NCBI RefSeq assembly: GCF_009760405.1
Contig: NZ_WRPP01000002.1
Span: forward strand, 372,001-436,000
DNA from: Nocardia terrae
GTDB lineage: Bacteria > Actinomycetota > Actinomycetes > Mycobacteriales > Mycobacteriaceae
Length of the DNA stretch: 64,000 nt
Direction: 5' to 3'
The position numbers and the translations under genes were made by a program. The notes below the pieces were generated by a model that saw only the letters and a list, made by a program, of their open reading frames with translations, was not told where the DNA came from and searched no databases. This document shows, one piece after another, positions 8,046-16,951 of the stretch (position 1 is its first letter; every line of letters begins with the position of its first letter).

Positions 8046-9107
8046 TTACGGTGTATGAAGACTGGCCGGTAGCCAGGATCGGGGGTCCTCGTCGCGAGCG
8101 AAGGCCAGCGTCCGCACGGGGTAGGGGAAGGTGATGCCCTCCGCGCGGTAGCGCTTGTGCAGGGCCTTCATGAATTCGCTGATGAGCAGGTACTGATCCT
8201 CGTAGTGCCGGGTGCGCAGCACGACACGGAACTCGATGCCGGACTCGCCGAAGGTATGGAAACGCACGCGCGGATCCGCGCCCTTGAAACCCGCGTCGTG
8301 TTCCTTCATCACCTGGCGCGCGACCTCCATGGTCACGGCTTCGACGTGCTCGAGGTTGCTGTCGTAGCCGGTGGACACCTCGACCATGATCGCCATGTCC
8401 TGCTCGGGGCGGTGGAAGTTGGTGAGGATGCAGTCGGCGAACTTGCGGTTGGGCACGATGATGTAGTTGCCCGGGATGTCCTGGATGGTGGTGGTCCGCC
8501 AGTTCACGTCGCTGATCCAGCCCGCCTCACCGCTGTCGAGCTTCACGAAGTCGCCGGGCTGGACCGTCTTCGAGGCCAGAATATGCACGCCCGCAAAGAG
8601 ATTCGCGAGCGTGCCCTCCAGCGCCAGGGCGATGGCCAGCGCGCCGATACCCAGGGCGCCCAGCAAGGGAGTGATCTGCACGCCCACCGAGTCGAGGGTG
8701 ATGAGCACACCGAGCACGAAGACCACGATCCGGGTGACGGTGGAGAACAAGCTGACCGAACCGGACATGCCGGTAATGCGCCGGACCACCGTGGTCACCA
8801 CTTCCGCCGCCAGCCGGGCCAGCGCGTAGGTGACGGCCAGCATGAACGCGGCCTCGAGGATCTGATGCACGGCCCGCGGTGAGAACGGCAGCCCGTTGGG
8901 CAGCGACAGCGCGATGAGCAGACCGGTCAGTGAGCACACCGGCATCGCGAGGTCGCGAGCCAGCCCGAAGCCCATCCGGTGCAGGGTGAGATTGCGTGCC
9001 GAGGTCTTGGCGGCGATCCGGTCCACCAGCCTGCGGGCGAGGATGCCGAGCAGCGGGCCGAGGACGGCGATGACCACGGTGAGCACCCAGATCAGCGGCT
9101 TGTTCAT
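8046..9107 (-). CDS. MscS-family mechanosensitive ion channel
   Basis: A 353-residue small-conductance mechanosensitive channel homologue that would release solutes under membrane tension. Several hydrophobic helices occupy about residues 1-150. They are followed by the MscS pore/beta segment LGALGIGALAIALALEGTLANLFAGVHILASKTVQPGDFV and the soluble beta domain with WRTTTIQDIPGNYIIVPNRKF. The start ATG 9107 has GGAGG upstream. It is monocistronic or loosely linked to its neighbours. Confidence 0.9.
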   Translation of the reverse strand: MNKPLIWVLTVVIAVLGPLLGILARRLVDRIAAKTSARNLTLHRMGFGLARDLAMPVCSLTGLLIALSLPNGLPFSPRAVHQILEAAFMLAVTYALARLAAEVVTTVVRRITGMSGSVSLFSTVTRIVVFVLGVLITLDSVGVQITPLLGALGIGALAIALALEGTLANLFAGVHILASKTVQPGDFVKLDSGEAGWISDVNWRTTTIQDIPGNYIIVPNRKFADCILTNFHRPEQDMAIMVEVSTGYDSNLEHVEAVTMEVARQVMKEHDAGFKGADPRVRFHTFGESGIEFRVVLRTRHYEDQYLLISEFMKALHKRYRAEGITFPYPVRTLAFARDEDPRSWLPASLHTP

Positions 9108-9159
9108 CCGAGCTCCTCCCAACGTCAGTGGTGGGGTGGAACAGCAGGCAGCCCTCGGA

Positions 9160-10527
9160 TCATAGCGAGCGGTCGATGACCGACAGGAACAGGCACAACG
9201 AGGCCGCCACCAGCATGAACGCCGCCAGATGATGCAGTCCGGCCAGGCCCGAGCCGGGGGACAGGAACGCCCCGCCCGCGGCGGCCGCGGCGATCGCGCC
9301 GAAGTAGGAGAAGGTGCGCAGCAGTCCCGCCGACGAACCGATCCGGTCGGGCTCGGCCTGACGGTAGAGGGCGTTCTGATTGGCGAGATTGTTGAGCCCC
9401 TGCGGGATTCCGTTGAGGACGGCCGCCGCGATCAGCAGCCACAGCGCGGCCCCGGCGTGCAGGGTCAGCAGCAGGATCGTCATGATCACCTGGAAGGCGC
9501 CGCCGACCAGGAGTTTTCCGCGAATCGCCGCACGTCGTCCGGTGATCGCCGAGACGGTGATCGCGGTCAGCGACATGGGCAGCAGGATCAGGCCCGCGCC
9601 CGCGGCGCTCAGTCCCCGGCCCGCCTCCAGCCATTGGGTGAAACCGTAGAGGAAGCAGTAGCCGACCACGCAGGTCAGCAGATTGCGGGTGTAGGTGGCG
9701 ATCAAGGGAAGGTTGCCGCCGAGCAGCCGGATGTCGAGAAATGGCCGCTCGGTACGCAATTCACGCCAGGCCAGGACGAGCCCGGCCGCGACCGCGAGCA
9801 CCGGCAGATACCAGTGCGCCACTCGCGGATTCATCAGGAACAGCAGCGCGGTGATGAGCATCGCCGCGAACAGGCCGATGCCGGGCAGATCGAGGTCCGA
9901 GAGCCGACCGCGGTGGGGCGCGGCCGTTTTCGGGATCCGCCGCCATCCGATGATCAGGCACGCCGCGGCGAGCGGCAGGTTGACCGCGAAGGTCGCCCGC
10001 CATCCGCCCACGTGGATCAGCAGTCCGCCCAGGCTCGGACCGATCACCGCGATGGTCTGATTGGCGACGGCCAGCGCGGCGAGCACACCGGCCGGGCTGT
10101 CGCGTCCGGTGCGCTCGGATTCGCTGCGGATCAGGTACATCGACGCGGGATAGCCCGCGCAGGTGCCGAATCCGAGGATCACCCGGGCGAGGACGAGGAC
10201 CCACAGCGCGGGGGCGAGCATGCCGAGCAGTCCCGCGAAGCCGGTGAGCGCGGCCCCGATCAGATACAGCGGTCGCGGACCGTGGAGGTCGATGAGCCTG
10301 CCCACCACCGGCTGCCCGATGGCGGTGGCCAGATACAGCGCCGACACCAGCCACGCGGTCTCGGCCGCGGGTGCGCCGAAGGCCACGCCGATCGGCACCA
10401 GCGAGACGGCGATGATGGACGAATTGATCGGGTTCAGAATCGAACTGGTGATCATCGGCACGAGCAGCCGGCGGTCGAATTCGTCGGGCCGCGCCGATCC
10501 GGTGCGCCGGTGCAGCGTGGAAATCAT
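9160..10527 (-). CDS. MFS drug/solute exporter (EmrB/QacA-like)
   Basis: A 455-residue major facilitator superfamily transporter with about 12-14 hydrophobic helices. The early loop is GQPVVGRLIDLHGPRPLYLIG (a motif A equivalent), and motif C-like residues appear in VANQTIAVIGPSLGGLLIHVGGWRATFAVN, as in DHA2 exporters. The ATG overlaps the stop of the upstream MarR gene (ATGA), so the two are translationally coupled. This is the usual arrangement of a MarR-controlled efflux pump. Substrate unknown. Confidence 0.88.
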   Translation of the reverse strand: MISTLHRRTGSARPDEFDRRLLVPMITSSILNPINSSIIAVSLVPIGVAFGAPAAETAWLVSALYLATAIGQPVVGRLIDLHGPRPLYLIGAALTGFAGLLGMLAPALWVLVLARVILGFGTCAGYPASMYLIRSESERTGRDSPAGVLAALAVANQTIAVIGPSLGGLLIHVGGWRATFAVNLPLAAACLIIGWRRIPKTAAPHRGRLSDLDLPGIGLFAAMLITALLFLMNPRVAHWYLPVLAVAAGLVLAWRELRTERPFLDIRLLGGNLPLIATYTRNLLTCVVGYCFLYGFTQWLEAGRGLSAAGAGLILLPMSLTAITVSAITGRRAAIRGKLLVGGAFQVIMTILLLTLHAGAALWLLIAAAVLNGIPQGLNNLANQNALYRQAEPDRIGSSAGLLRTFSYFGAIAAAAAGGAFLSPGSGLAGLHHLAAFMLVAASLCLFLSVIDRSL

Positions 10528-10970
10528 TGCGGCCCCAGTCTTTCCAGTAGATCCAGGGCTGCCAGCAGGGTTTGCCGCTCGCTCTCGGTGTATTGCCGTT
10601 CGAGGGCGGTGGTGAGCCATTCCTGTCCGGCCTGCGCCCGTCCGGCCATCAGTTCGCGGCCCGCGTCGCTGAGCGAGACGAGTTGCCGCCGACCGTCTTT
10701 CGGGTCGGGACGGCGGTCGATGAAGCCCCGCTCGGCGAGGATGCCGAGGTGGGTGGCGATGGCCTGTGGCCGGACCCGCTCGGCCGCGGCGATCTCGCTG
10801 GCGGTGGCGTCGCCCCGTTTCAACCGGCTCAGCACCGACAGCTGTGAGGGGGTCAGCTCCACATTGTCGGAGGCCTCCTGGAACCGGCGTCGCAACCGGC
10901 TGACCAGGACGCGGAGTTCGCGAGCGGCCTGGATCGAGGAGCCGGACAGGACCGTGGGTGCTTCGGGCAT
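10524..10970 (-). CDS. MarR-family transcriptional regulator
   Basis: A 148-residue winged-helix regulator. The recognition region is LTPSQLSVLSRLKRGDATASEIAAAERVRPQAIATHLGILAERGFIDRRPDPKDGRRQLVSLS, with the DGRR wing typical of MarR. ATG 10970 has a GGAG close upstream; an earlier in-frame start would run into the operator. It heads a two-gene operon with the MFS exporter and probably represses it. Confidence 0.87.
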   Translation of the reverse strand: MPEAPTVLSGSSIQAARELRVLVSRLRRRFQEASDNVELTPSQLSVLSRLKRGDATASEIAAAERVRPQAIATHLGILAERGFIDRRPDPKDGRRQLVSLSDAGRELMAGRAQAGQEWLTTALERQYTESERQTLLAALDLLERLGPQ

Positions 10971-10987
10971 GGACTCCACAGTAGATG

Positions 10988-11031
10988 GACAATCCAGATT
11001 GCACAATTGAAATTGAACAACCTGGATTGTC
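10988..11031. promoter_or_regulatory. Inverted-repeat operator upstream of marR-MFS operon
   Basis: GACAATCCAG at 10988-10997 and CTGGATTGTC at 11022-11031 are perfect inverted arms separated by 24 bp of AT-richer DNA. The spacer contains further TTG/CAA repeats (CACAATTGAAATTGAACA). The site sits 18 bp upstream of the MarR start codon, as expected for an autoregulatory MarR operator and promoter. Confidence 0.65.
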
Positions 11032-11052
11032 TATTTGGACACCTCCGGCCGA

Positions 11053-12504
11053 TCAGGCGGCCGGTGCGGGCTCGGCGTCGAGGTACTCCTCGCGGATCTG
11101 CTTCGGCCCGAACGGCCAGGTCCGCTCGACCCGCGCCCAGATCAGATAGGCCGCGATCCCCAGTACGGTCCAGGCCAGCGACCACTCGATCGGGTGCACG
11201 CCCGGATTCGCCTTGTCGGCGTATCCGTAGATGACCGCCCAGCCGATGGCCGCGACCACCGCGGGCAGCGGATACAGCAGCATCTTGTACGGCCGGGCCA
11301 GTCCCGGCTGGCGTCGCCGCAATACCGCCACGGCCGCGATCTGCGCGAACGCCTGGACGATGACCATCACCGTGGTGAGCAGTGAAATCAGCACCGCCAG
11401 TGGGGGATGCGTGGCCGAGGTGCCCACATGCCGGGCCAGCACGAACCCGGCCGCGGTGATCGCGCCCATCACGAGGAGTCCGAGCATCGGGAATTCGTGC
11501 TTGGGATGCAGCTTTCCGAACGACCGGAAGAACACGCCGTCACGAGCCGCGTCGAAGGGCACCCGCGAACCGCCGAGCAGTCCGGTGAACACCGAGGCGA
11601 AGGCGGTGATGAGGATCAGCACGGTCACGGTGTCGGCCGCGCCCTTGCCCATGGTCTTCTCCAGCACCGCGGACGCGACCGATTGCGAGGCGACGTTGTT
11701 GGAGTCGAGCATGTCGTGCCAGTCGATGACGCCCAGCACACCGATCTGCATGCCGAGGTAGATCACCATGACCGCGAGCACCGCGTAGATGATCGAGCGG
11801 GGGAGCACCCGGCCCGGATTCTTCAGCTCGGCACCGATGTACGCGGTGGTGTTGTAGCCGAGGTAGTCGTAGATGCCGATGGTGAGGCCCGAGGCGAAGC
11901 CCAGCCAGAAGCCGCCGCGCCCGAAATCGACCGCGTGATCGGGCCAGGTGAAGGCCATGCTCGGGTGGAAGTGGGTGAAGGCGGCCAGGATCACCGCCGC
12001 CACCGACACGATCATGACCGCCCACATGACGACGGTGATCCGGCCGACGGAATCGACGCGCCGCCACAGCAGCAGCACGACCAGCGCCACCACCGCGAGC
12101 CCGACGATGTCGCCCTGCGCCGTGGTCATCGACGGCCACAGGTAGGTCAGGTACTGCACCAGGCCCTGCACGCCGGTCGACATGATCAGCGGAATGAAAA
12201 GTATTGCGGTCCAGACGAACAGGAACGGCATGAGCCGCCCGGTCCGGTACTGGAACGCCTCGCGCAGGTACACGTAGGTGCCGCCCGCGCCGGGCATGGC
12301 CGCGCCGAGTTCGGCCCAGATGAGCCCGTCGGCCAGTGCCAGCACCGCGCCGGCGACGAAGCCGATGACGGCGTGCGGTCCGCCGAAGGCGGCGACCATG
12401 AGGGGGATGGTGACGAAGGGTCCGATGCCGACCATCTGGCTCATATTGATGGTCGTGGCCTGGAACAGGCCGATTCTTCGGGGAAGGGTGCGGGGGCCGG
12501 TCAT
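11053..12504 (-). CDS. Amino acid permease (APC superfamily)
   Basis: A 483-residue transporter with about 12 hydrophobic helices. Helix 1 has the APC-type broken motif (MVGIGPFVTIPLMVAAFGGP) and is followed by LADGLIWAELGAAMPGAGGTYVYLREAF, which matches the conserved amino acid permease region. The ATG follows GGAGG. It faces a divergent ROK regulator with a palindrome between them, so ROK control is likely. The substrate, an amino acid or amine, is not readable. Confidence 0.86.
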   Translation of the reverse strand: MTGPRTLPRRIGLFQATTINMSQMVGIGPFVTIPLMVAAFGGPHAVIGFVAGAVLALADGLIWAELGAAMPGAGGTYVYLREAFQYRTGRLMPFLFVWTAILFIPLIMSTGVQGLVQYLTYLWPSMTTAQGDIVGLAVVALVVLLLWRRVDSVGRITVVMWAVMIVSVAAVILAAFTHFHPSMAFTWPDHAVDFGRGGFWLGFASGLTIGIYDYLGYNTTAYIGAELKNPGRVLPRSIIYAVLAVMVIYLGMQIGVLGVIDWHDMLDSNNVASQSVASAVLEKTMGKGAADTVTVLILITAFASVFTGLLGGSRVPFDAARDGVFFRSFGKLHPKHEFPMLGLLVMGAITAAGFVLARHVGTSATHPPLAVLISLLTTVMVIVQAFAQIAAVAVLRRRQPGLARPYKMLLYPLPAVVAAIGWAVIYGYADKANPGVHPIEWSLAWTVLGIAAYLIWARVERTWPFGPKQIREEYLDAEPAPAA

Positions 12505-12544
12505 GGCTGCCTCCGTGGCGCGTTCGGGAGGGCGTAAGGGTTTT

Positions 12545-12564
12545 GTAAAGTTAAATTCCTTTAC
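12545..12564. promoter_or_regulatory. Probable ROK-regulator operator
   Basis: GTAAAGTTAAATTCCTTTAC has perfect 6-bp arms GTAAAG/CTTTAC around 8 AT-rich bases. It lies midway in the 103-bp gap between the divergent permease and ROK genes, in otherwise GC-rich DNA. Confidence 0.65.
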
Positions 12565-12607
12565 TATCTGAGTCAAGAGGTCGGGCCGATTGTTTACAGT
12601 CGGACCG

Positions 12608-13816
12608 ATGACACGCGAGGATCGGAGTGCGGTGGACGAACTCCCTTGGAACCGGCAGCGTTTGCGCAGCAACAACGAGTGGCTGCTGCTCGAGCAGTTG
12701 CGCACCGCCGGACCCAGCTCGCGCGCCCAGCTGGCCCGAGATACCGGGCTGTCGAAGCCGACCGTGTCGAGCGCCCTTGCCGCGCTGCAGCAGCACGGGC
12801 TGGTGCGTGAGGTCGGGACCGTCGCGCCCGAACGCGGCCGCACGGCCGTCGTGTACGAGCCCGACCCCACGGCGGGCTATGTGCTGGGCCTCGATGTCGG
12901 GCGCGCCTACCTGCGCACCGCCGTGGCGGACCTGTCCGGAAAGGTGTTGTCGCGCACCGACGTTCCCAACCGCGCCCGCACCGCCACCGCGCTCGCGCAG
13001 ACCGCCGCGGAGGCGGTCCGCGAAACCCTCGGCGACGCGGGCGTTCCCGTCGACCGCGTGGTGCACACGGTGCTGGGCAGCCCCGGCGTCTTCGACCCGC
13101 AGGACGGCCGCATGCACTACGCCGTCAACCTGCCCGGCTGGGGCCGCGCGGGCCTGCTCGAGGAACTGCACGACGCTCTCGGCGTCTCGGAGCTGTCGGT
13201 GCACAATGACGCCAACCTCGCCGCCCTCGGCGAATACGCCCACGGCGGCGGGCGCGGCAGCCGCCTGTTCGTCTATGTCCTCATCGGCACCGGTCTCGGC
13301 GTCGGAATCGTCTCCCGCGGTGAGCTTTTCACCGGCGCGCACGGCGCGGCCGGTGAGGTCGGCTTCCTGCCTGCGGCTTTCGGCGACCCGGCCGCCGGGG
13401 CCTCCCGTCGCGGTGCGCTCGAGGAGGCCGTCACCGCCGACGCCGTCGTCCGCGCCGCCCGCGACCGCGGTATGACCGGGCGACTCACGGCCAAACGGGT
13501 TTTCGACGCCGCCCGCGCGGGCGATCCGGTGGCCGCCGATGTCGTTCGCCAGGAGGGCGAGCGCATCGCGCTGGTGGTGGCCGCCGTCACCGCCGTGCTC
13601 GACCCCGACGTCATCGTGGTCGGCGGTGGACTCGGCCGCAGCGCCGACCTGCTGCTCGAGCAGGTCCGCACCGCCCTGGCCCGCACCACCCCGCTGCGCC
13701 CCACCGTCCGCCCGAGCGAATTGGGTGATGACGCAGTGCTACTCGGTGCGATAGCCACCGCCTTGCGCACGGCCCGCCCCCAGGTCTTCGACCGGCGCAC
13801 CCCGACCGCTCACTAG
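12608..13816 (+). CDS. ROK-family transcriptional regulator (NagC/XylR type)
   Basis: A 402-residue regulator with an N-terminal winged helix (SSRAQLARDTGLSKPTVSSALAALQQHGLV) and a ROK sugar-kinase-like domain ([66 protein letters not shown]). The conserved zinc-binding CxCGxxGC motif normally just after GEVG is absent, replaced by an Ala/Gly/Pro-rich stretch. The start is ATG 12608; an in-frame TTG lies 18 bp upstream. It is divergent from the APC permease gene and probably controls it. The sensed ligand may be a sugar or amino sugar. Confidence 0.87.
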   Translation: MTREDRSAVDELPWNRQRLRSNNEWLLLEQLRTAGPSSRAQLARDTGLSKPTVSSALAALQQHGLVREVGTVAPERGRTAVVYEPDPTAGYVLGLDVGRAYLRTAVADLSGKVLSRTDVPNRARTATALAQTAAEAVRETLGDAGVPVDRVVHTVLGSPGVFDPQDGRMHYAVNLPGWGRAGLLEELHDALGVSELSVHNDANLAALGEYAHGGGRGSRLFVYVLIGTGLGVGIVSRGELFTGAHGAAGEVGFLPAAFGDPAAGASRRGALEEAVTADAVVRAARDRGMTGRLTAKRVFDAARAGDPVAADVVRQEGERIALVVAAVTAVLDPDVIVVGGGLGRSADLLLEQVRTALARTTPLRPTVRPSELGDDAVLLGAIATALRTARPQVFDRRTPTAH

Positions 13817-13854
13817 CCGACAACCCTGCGTCACGGCCGACGCGCGAACCGCCG

Positions 13855-14646
13855 CTATTGCGGATTCTGGGCGTGGATGGGTCCGATGCGGCTGGGTGGC
13901 CAGATCTTGAAGACCGCCTTGCCTCGGATGTCGGAGATCGGAACCGTTCCGGTGTACTGGTCTTCGACGTGGGCGCGGGAGTCGGCGGACCTGTTGCGGT
14001 TGTCGCCCATGACCCAGACATTGCCCGCGGGCACCGTGATCGGACCGAACTCGCGCCCCTGACCCGCACTGGTGGAATACGCGAGCCCCGGCTGATAGGC
14101 GATGGTGTATTGCGCGTAGGGCTCATCCAGGGGTTTGCCGTCGACCAGGACCCGCCCCTGCGCATCGCAGCACTGCACCGTCTGACCGCCGACAGCGATC
14201 ACCCGCTTGACCAGATCGTTCTCGTCGGGCGGTTCGAGCCCGAAGAAGGCGAGGAAGTTCTCGACGCTCCGCAGCACCACGTTGTGCGATCGCTGCGAGG
14301 TCCAGTGCTGATCCCAGGACGAGCTGGGGCTCTTGAACACGATCACATCACCGGGCCGGGGATCGCCGAAGTCGTAGGTCAACTTCTCGACATAGATGCG
14401 GTCACCGGTGCACCCGGAGCAGCCGTGCAGCGTCGGTTCCATCGATTCCGAGGGAATGACATACGGGCGGCCCACGAACGTAACCAGCAGAGCCACAACA
14501 ACTGCCGCGACCACGATGAGAATGGGCAGTTCCTGCCAGAGCGGCCGCTGCTTGCGCCGCGGCCGCGGCCGGCGACGCGTCTTCGCGGGCTTCCCGGCGG
14601 ATTCGCCGGGTTCGTCCGCTGCCGCCGAGTTCGTGATGTCGTCCAC
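13855..14646 (-). CDS. lepB: Signal peptidase I
   Basis: A 263-residue type I signal peptidase that cleaves signal peptides from exported proteins at the outer face of the membrane. A basic cytoplasmic tail (RRRPRPRRKQR) precedes a single membrane helix (about residues 38-58). The serine motif VIPSESMEPTL has the nucleophile at S68, the lysine motif KRVIAVGG has K147, and GDNRNRSADSR is box E. The GTG at 14646 is the first in-frame start. In mycobacteria lepB sits beside rplS, so this location is different and it may be a second copy. Confidence 0.92.
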   Translation of the reverse strand: MDDITNSAAADEPGESAGKPAKTRRRPRPRRKQRPLWQELPILIVVAAVVVALLVTFVGRPYVIPSESMEPTLHGCSGCTGDRIYVEKLTYDFGDPRPGDVIVFKSPSSSWDQHWTSQRSHNVVLRSVENFLAFFGLEPPDENDLVKRVIAVGGQTVQCCDAQGRVLVDGKPLDEPYAQYTIAYQPGLAYSTSAGQGREFGPITVPAGNVWVMGDNRNRSADSRAHVEDQYTGTVPISDIRGKAVFKIWPPSRIGPIHAQNPQ

Positions 14647-14725
14647 GGTCCGAATCTAACGCCGATGCCTGTGAGTCTCGGGGCGACAGCCCTGTGGAAA
14701 TGGCGTGTCCGGCAATCACTTCCTG

Positions 14726-15661
14726 TCAGGCCGGGATCGGGCCCTGCCGCAGTCCGGCGGCCGCGGCGATCAGGCGGGAGCGGGAGCGCTCCCGCGACTC
14801 GGCCTGCTGGGCCAGGCGATCCATCGCCTTGCGGTAGGTGTCGACTTCGTCCGGACGCCGTTCCAGGTGGGCCGCGCCGGTCGGCTGGGGCAGGTAGACG
14901 ACATCGGGAAAGGTCCGCTCGGCGAATCGCAGCATGGTGAACGAGGTGCCCAGGGCCGCGCAACCGCCGGCGCGCAGCGGCAGGACCTGGATGATGACGT
15001 TCGGCCGGGCGGACAGTTCCAGCAGGTGTTCGAGTTGCCCGCGCAGCACGTGTGTCCCTCCGACGGGCCGGTACAGGACGGCTTCGTCGAGTACCGCCCA
15101 CACGGTCGGTCCGCCGCACGGGTCGAGGAGTTCTCGTCGCTTGCGGCGCAGTTCGATTCGCCGCAGCTTCTCGGAACGACTCCAGTAGTCGAGCGCGATG
15201 ATCGCCCGGGCGTAGTCGTCGGTTTGCAGCAGCTCCGGGACCAGATGACATTCGAAGGCTCTGACCAGCGTCGCCGTCTGCTCGAGCCCGAGATAGGCAT
15301 CGGTGCGGGGCGGTGACGCCGAGCGGCGTCGGCAGGGCGGTCGCGTCGCGGCCGGGGTGAGTGAATCGGCCTCTGTCCGGGCGGCTTTCCACAATCGCCG
15401 CCACGCGCCGAGGTCGGACAACTCCCGCCGCGGCGTCGGGTCGGCCAATTCGACCAGGGTCAGGAGCACCGGCGCGAGGGATTCGAACCGCGCCGGCACG
15501 TTCCGCCCGGCCCGCCAGTCGCTGATCCGCTGGATCGACACGCTCTGGCAGGAGCCGCGGGCGCTGGTCGCCCGCATCCTGAGCGCTACCGCTCGGGCGA
15601 CTCGATGCAAGGTCGGGTTACCGGCGACTTTCCACAATTCGCCCAGCTTGGCGACGAACAA
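14726..15661 (-). CDS. DUF5753-type helix-turn-helix regulator
   Basis: About 311 residues. The C-terminal half is DUF5753-like (LVPELLQTDDYARAIIA, VWAVLDEAVLYRPVGG, LLELSARPNVIIQVLPLRAGG, YLPQPTGAAHLERRPDEVDTYRKAMDRL), a domain paired with a DNA-binding N-terminus in actinobacterial regulators. The N-terminal part (LFVAKLGELWKVAGNPTLHRVARAVALR, then SVSIQRISDWRAGRNVPARFESL) looks like the DNA-binding region. The start is uncertain: TTG 15661 has GAGG just upstream, and GTG 15733 is also in frame. It faces a divergent hydrolase. Its targets are unknown. Confidence 0.75.
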   Translation of the reverse strand: MFVAKLGELWKVAGNPTLHRVARAVALRMRATSARGSCQSVSIQRISDWRAGRNVPARFESLAPVLLTLVELADPTPRRELSDLGAWRRLWKAARTEADSLTPAATRPPCRRRSASPPRTDAYLGLEQTATLVRAFECHLVPELLQTDDYARAIIALDYWSRSEKLRRIELRRKRRELLDPCGGPTVWAVLDEAVLYRPVGGTHVLRGQLEHLLELSARPNVIIQVLPLRAGGCAALGTSFTMLRFAERTFPDVVYLPQPTGAAHLERRPDEVDTYRKAMDRLAQQAESRERSRSRLIAAAAGLRQGPIPA

Positions 15662-15885
15662 GACCCTCGATCCGGTGTTGCCGGTGGCACCGGGCCGATT
15701 GTGTGAAAGGGCCTGTCCAGCAATCCTCCCCACGCGGAAATGGTATCGCCGATGCACTTGCAGATGCAAGGACACCAGCGTCAAAAATGTTGGTGCACTG
15801 CGTAATTGAGATCTTGATGAGTCATCCGAGAGCAACCGGTCCGGTTTCGTTGCGGGAGTGGTCGTTTCGGGTCCTACGATGGGTT

Positions 15886-16716
15886 ATGCGGCTGACCGAG
15901 ACGTTCGAATGGTCCGGACGGGCGATCGCCTGCGCGCGGGGCGGGACCGGGCCGGATGTGGTGTTCTGTCACGGCACGCCGTTCTCCTCTCGGGTCTGGT
16001 CGCGGTATGCCGACGCGTTCGCCGCGAAATACACCGTGCACCTGTGGGATATGCCGGGGTACGGGGAGTCGTCGAAACACGCCGGGCACCGGGTGGATTT
16101 CGGGACACAGGGCGCGGCGTTCGCGGCCTTGCTCGACCATTGGGGCCTGAGTCGACCCCATGTCATCGCACACGACTTCGGTGGAGCCGTGGCGCTGCGG
16201 GCCGCGCTCGGGCACGGGCGCGACTACGCCTCGCTCATGCTGGTGGATGTGGTGGCGATCCCACCCAGCGGTTCCCCGTTCTTCCGGTTCGTGCAACGGC
16301 ATCCGGAGCTGCTCGGGGAGCTGCCCGGCTACATCCACGAGGCCGTCGTGCGCGCCTACATTCGAGGCGCGGCCCACGGTCGGCTCGAACCCGCGCAGCT
16401 CGACGAGCTCGTGGAGCCGTGGCTCGGCTCCGCAGGGCAATCGGCGTTCTATCGCCAGATCGCGCACTACGACGAGTCGTTCCTCGTCGACGACGAAGCC
16501 GAGCTGGGCTCGTTGCGGATGCCCACGCATGTCGTGTGGGGCGAGGACGACGCGTGGATCCCGATCGGCCTCGGCGAGCGGCTGGCGCGGCTGCTCCCGG
16601 ATGCCGCGTTCACCTCCGTCGCCGACGCGGGCCACCTCATCCAGTACGACGCACCCGTGGCGCTGACCTCGATCCTCGCCGCCTGGCTCGAAACCCGAGC
16701 GGACCACCCGTCGTAA
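15886..16716 (+). CDS. Alpha/beta hydrolase (haloalkane dehalogenase/epoxide hydrolase-like)
   Basis: A 276-residue alpha/beta hydrolase with oxyanion motif VVFCHGTPFSSRVW, the WDMPGYGESSKH loop, nucleophile elbow AHDFGGAVALRAAL (an aspartate in GHDxGG-like context, as in epoxide hydrolases and dehalogenases), acid in HVVWGEDDAWIP and histidine in DAGHLIQYD. The ATG is five bases after a TACGAT box, suggesting leaderless transcription. The Asp nucleophile favours an epoxide or halide substrate over an ester, but the chemistry is inferred. Confidence 0.82.
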   Translation: MRLTETFEWSGRAIACARGGTGPDVVFCHGTPFSSRVWSRYADAFAAKYTVHLWDMPGYGESSKHAGHRVDFGTQGAAFAALLDHWGLSRPHVIAHDFGGAVALRAALGHGRDYASLMLVDVVAIPPSGSPFFRFVQRHPELLGELPGYIHEAVVRAYIRGAAHGRLEPAQLDELVEPWLGSAGQSAFYRQIAHYDESFLVDDEAELGSLRMPTHVVWGEDDAWIPIGLGERLARLLPDAAFTSVADAGHLIQYDAPVALTSILAAWLETRADHPS

Positions 16717-16887
16717 TCCGGGACACCCTGGCGTGAACCGTGCCACAGCGGCCGACCAGGCGTATTGCTGCGGACTTGCTGGTGAATCGGGGTGCCGCGG
16801 GTTCGGGCCGGTCGGGGCGGGTGGCGGGCGGCGCGGCGCGGCGGGTTTCGGAGGGGGTGCGGGGTGAACGGCCCGTAAGCGCGCTGG

Positions 16888-16893
16888 TAGGGT
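16888..16893 (+). promoter_or_regulatory. Probable -10 box of the pyrimidine operon
   Basis: TAGGGT about 60 bp upstream of pyrR fits the actinobacterial -10 pattern. A transcript starting near 16900 would carry the whole PyrR-binding leader. Confidence 0.45.
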
Positions 16894-16909
16894 GACCGCT
16901 CGAAAGACA

Positions 16910-16947
16910 TCCTTTAACGGACCGTCCCGTGAGGCGGGGAAGGAGGT
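16910..16947 (+). promoter_or_regulatory. PyrR-binding leader RNA with sequestered ribosome site
   Basis: TCCCGTGAGGCGGGGA (16925-16940) matches the PyrR-binding RNA loop, with CCCG/CGGG pairing around TGAGG. The Shine-Dalgarno AAGGAGG (16940-16946) follows at once. An upstream TCCTT (16910-16914) can pair with AAGGA. This fits the mycobacterial pattern in which PyrR with UMP/UTP blocks translation initiation rather than causing early termination. Confidence 0.75.
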
Positions 16948-16951
16948 CGGC

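Noticed and set aside
16797..16870. G-rich tract upstream of pyrR as a quadruplex element
   Set aside because: G-runs are short and interrupted, as expected at this GC content; no defined element could be supported.
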